Positions 6,549 through 6,701 of a DNA stretch of 6,701 bases are shown here, piece by piece (positions within the stretch are counted from its first letter, which is position 1; each line of letters begins with the position of its first letter). The notes beneath the pieces were generated by a model, which saw only the letters and a list, made by a program, of their open reading frames with translations, did not search any database and had not been told where the DNA came from. The DNA comes from Ignavibacteriota bacterium (GTDB lineage: Bacteria; Bacteroidota; Ignavibacteria; Tepidaquicellales; Tepidaquicellaceae), in contig PNBM01000268.1 in assembly GCA_003135995.1 (NCBI GenBank), positions 4,131-10,831 on the forward strand, in the 5' to 3' direction. The position numbers were made by a program, and so were the translations under genes.

Positions 6549-6701
6549 TTACTTAAAATTATACTGAAAAAATTTATCTTTTTTATGCTGTATAATGCTT
6601 TCGGGATAATTTGTAATTAACCAGAATAGAAAAGCTGTAACATCTATTTTATCAGATATTAACGTTAATTTTTTATCCTGCCATATGGACTTTAAATTTT
6701 T
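6549..6701 (-). CDS. C-terminal 50 codons of an unidentified gene (5' end outside window)
   Basis: An open frame enters at the window edge and runs 50 codons to a TAA at 6551-6549. The peptide opens with KNLKSIWQDKKLTLISDKID and closes with KDKFFQYNFK. Near the middle it carries FLFWLITNYPES, an aromatic-rich amphipathic stretch. No signal peptide or membrane segment can be judged from this fragment. The next gene starts 75 bp downstream on the same strand, and that gene and the one after it are polysaccharide genes, so a role in surface-polysaccharide synthesis is plausible by context only. I do not recognise the family. That it is real coding sequence rests on the uninterrupted frame in very AT-rich DNA, the protein-like composition (three Trp/Tyr-containing clusters, balanced charge) and the co-directional neighbours. 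Confidence 0.6.
   Translation of the reverse strand, partial: KNLKSIWQDKKLTLISDKIDVTAFLFWLITNYPESIIQHKKDKFFQYNFK

Overview
This is an AT-rich window in which every supported gene lies on the minus strand, so it reads from high to low coordinates. The content suggests a Gram-negative bacterium of the Bacteroidota/Ignavibacteria (FCB) type. The reasons are an outer-membrane barrel ending in Phe behind a Sec signal peptide, a sugar transferase with an N-terminal half I associate from memory with Bacteroidota-type proteins, very AT-rich spacers, and weak or absent Shine-Dalgarno sequences at several starts. The lineage is an inference; no rRNA or marker gene is present.

Layout in the direction of transcription. 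(1) 6701-6549: the last 50 codons of a gene that begins outside the window, not identified. (2) 6473-5406: a 355-aa sugar transferase with the DE catalytic pair of the monotopic phosphoglycosyl transferases, but a soluble-looking N-terminal half where the usual membrane re-entrant helix should be. (3) 5365-3671: a 564-aa secreted outer-membrane beta-barrel of the capsule-assembly Wzi type, 40 bp behind the transferase. Together these look like the end of a surface-polysaccharide locus. (4) 3670-3551: a spacer whose transcript has a 51-nt stretch with no G, a possible Rho-loading region. (5) 3550-122: a compact three-gene operon for a nucleoside/purine-type ABC importer: a double-domain ATPase (NupO/YufO-like) and two permeases (NupP/YufP-like and NupQ/YufQ-like). 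(6) 121-1: an AT-only hairpin and two arrays of 7-bp repeats.

The two modules are probably functionally separate: one builds and places surface polysaccharide, the other imports nucleosides or similar small molecules across the inner membrane. The importer's usual substrate-binding lipoprotein (BmpA/Med family) is not in the window. Both permease genes appear to start with TTG. The ATPase has one intact and one decayed ATP site, with an extra Gly-to-Ser change in the first ABC signature.

I do not see a clearly new system here. The points most worth checking are the sugar transferase without its membrane helix, the decayed ATP site, the missing binding protein, and a possible short upstream ORF overlapping the transferase start.
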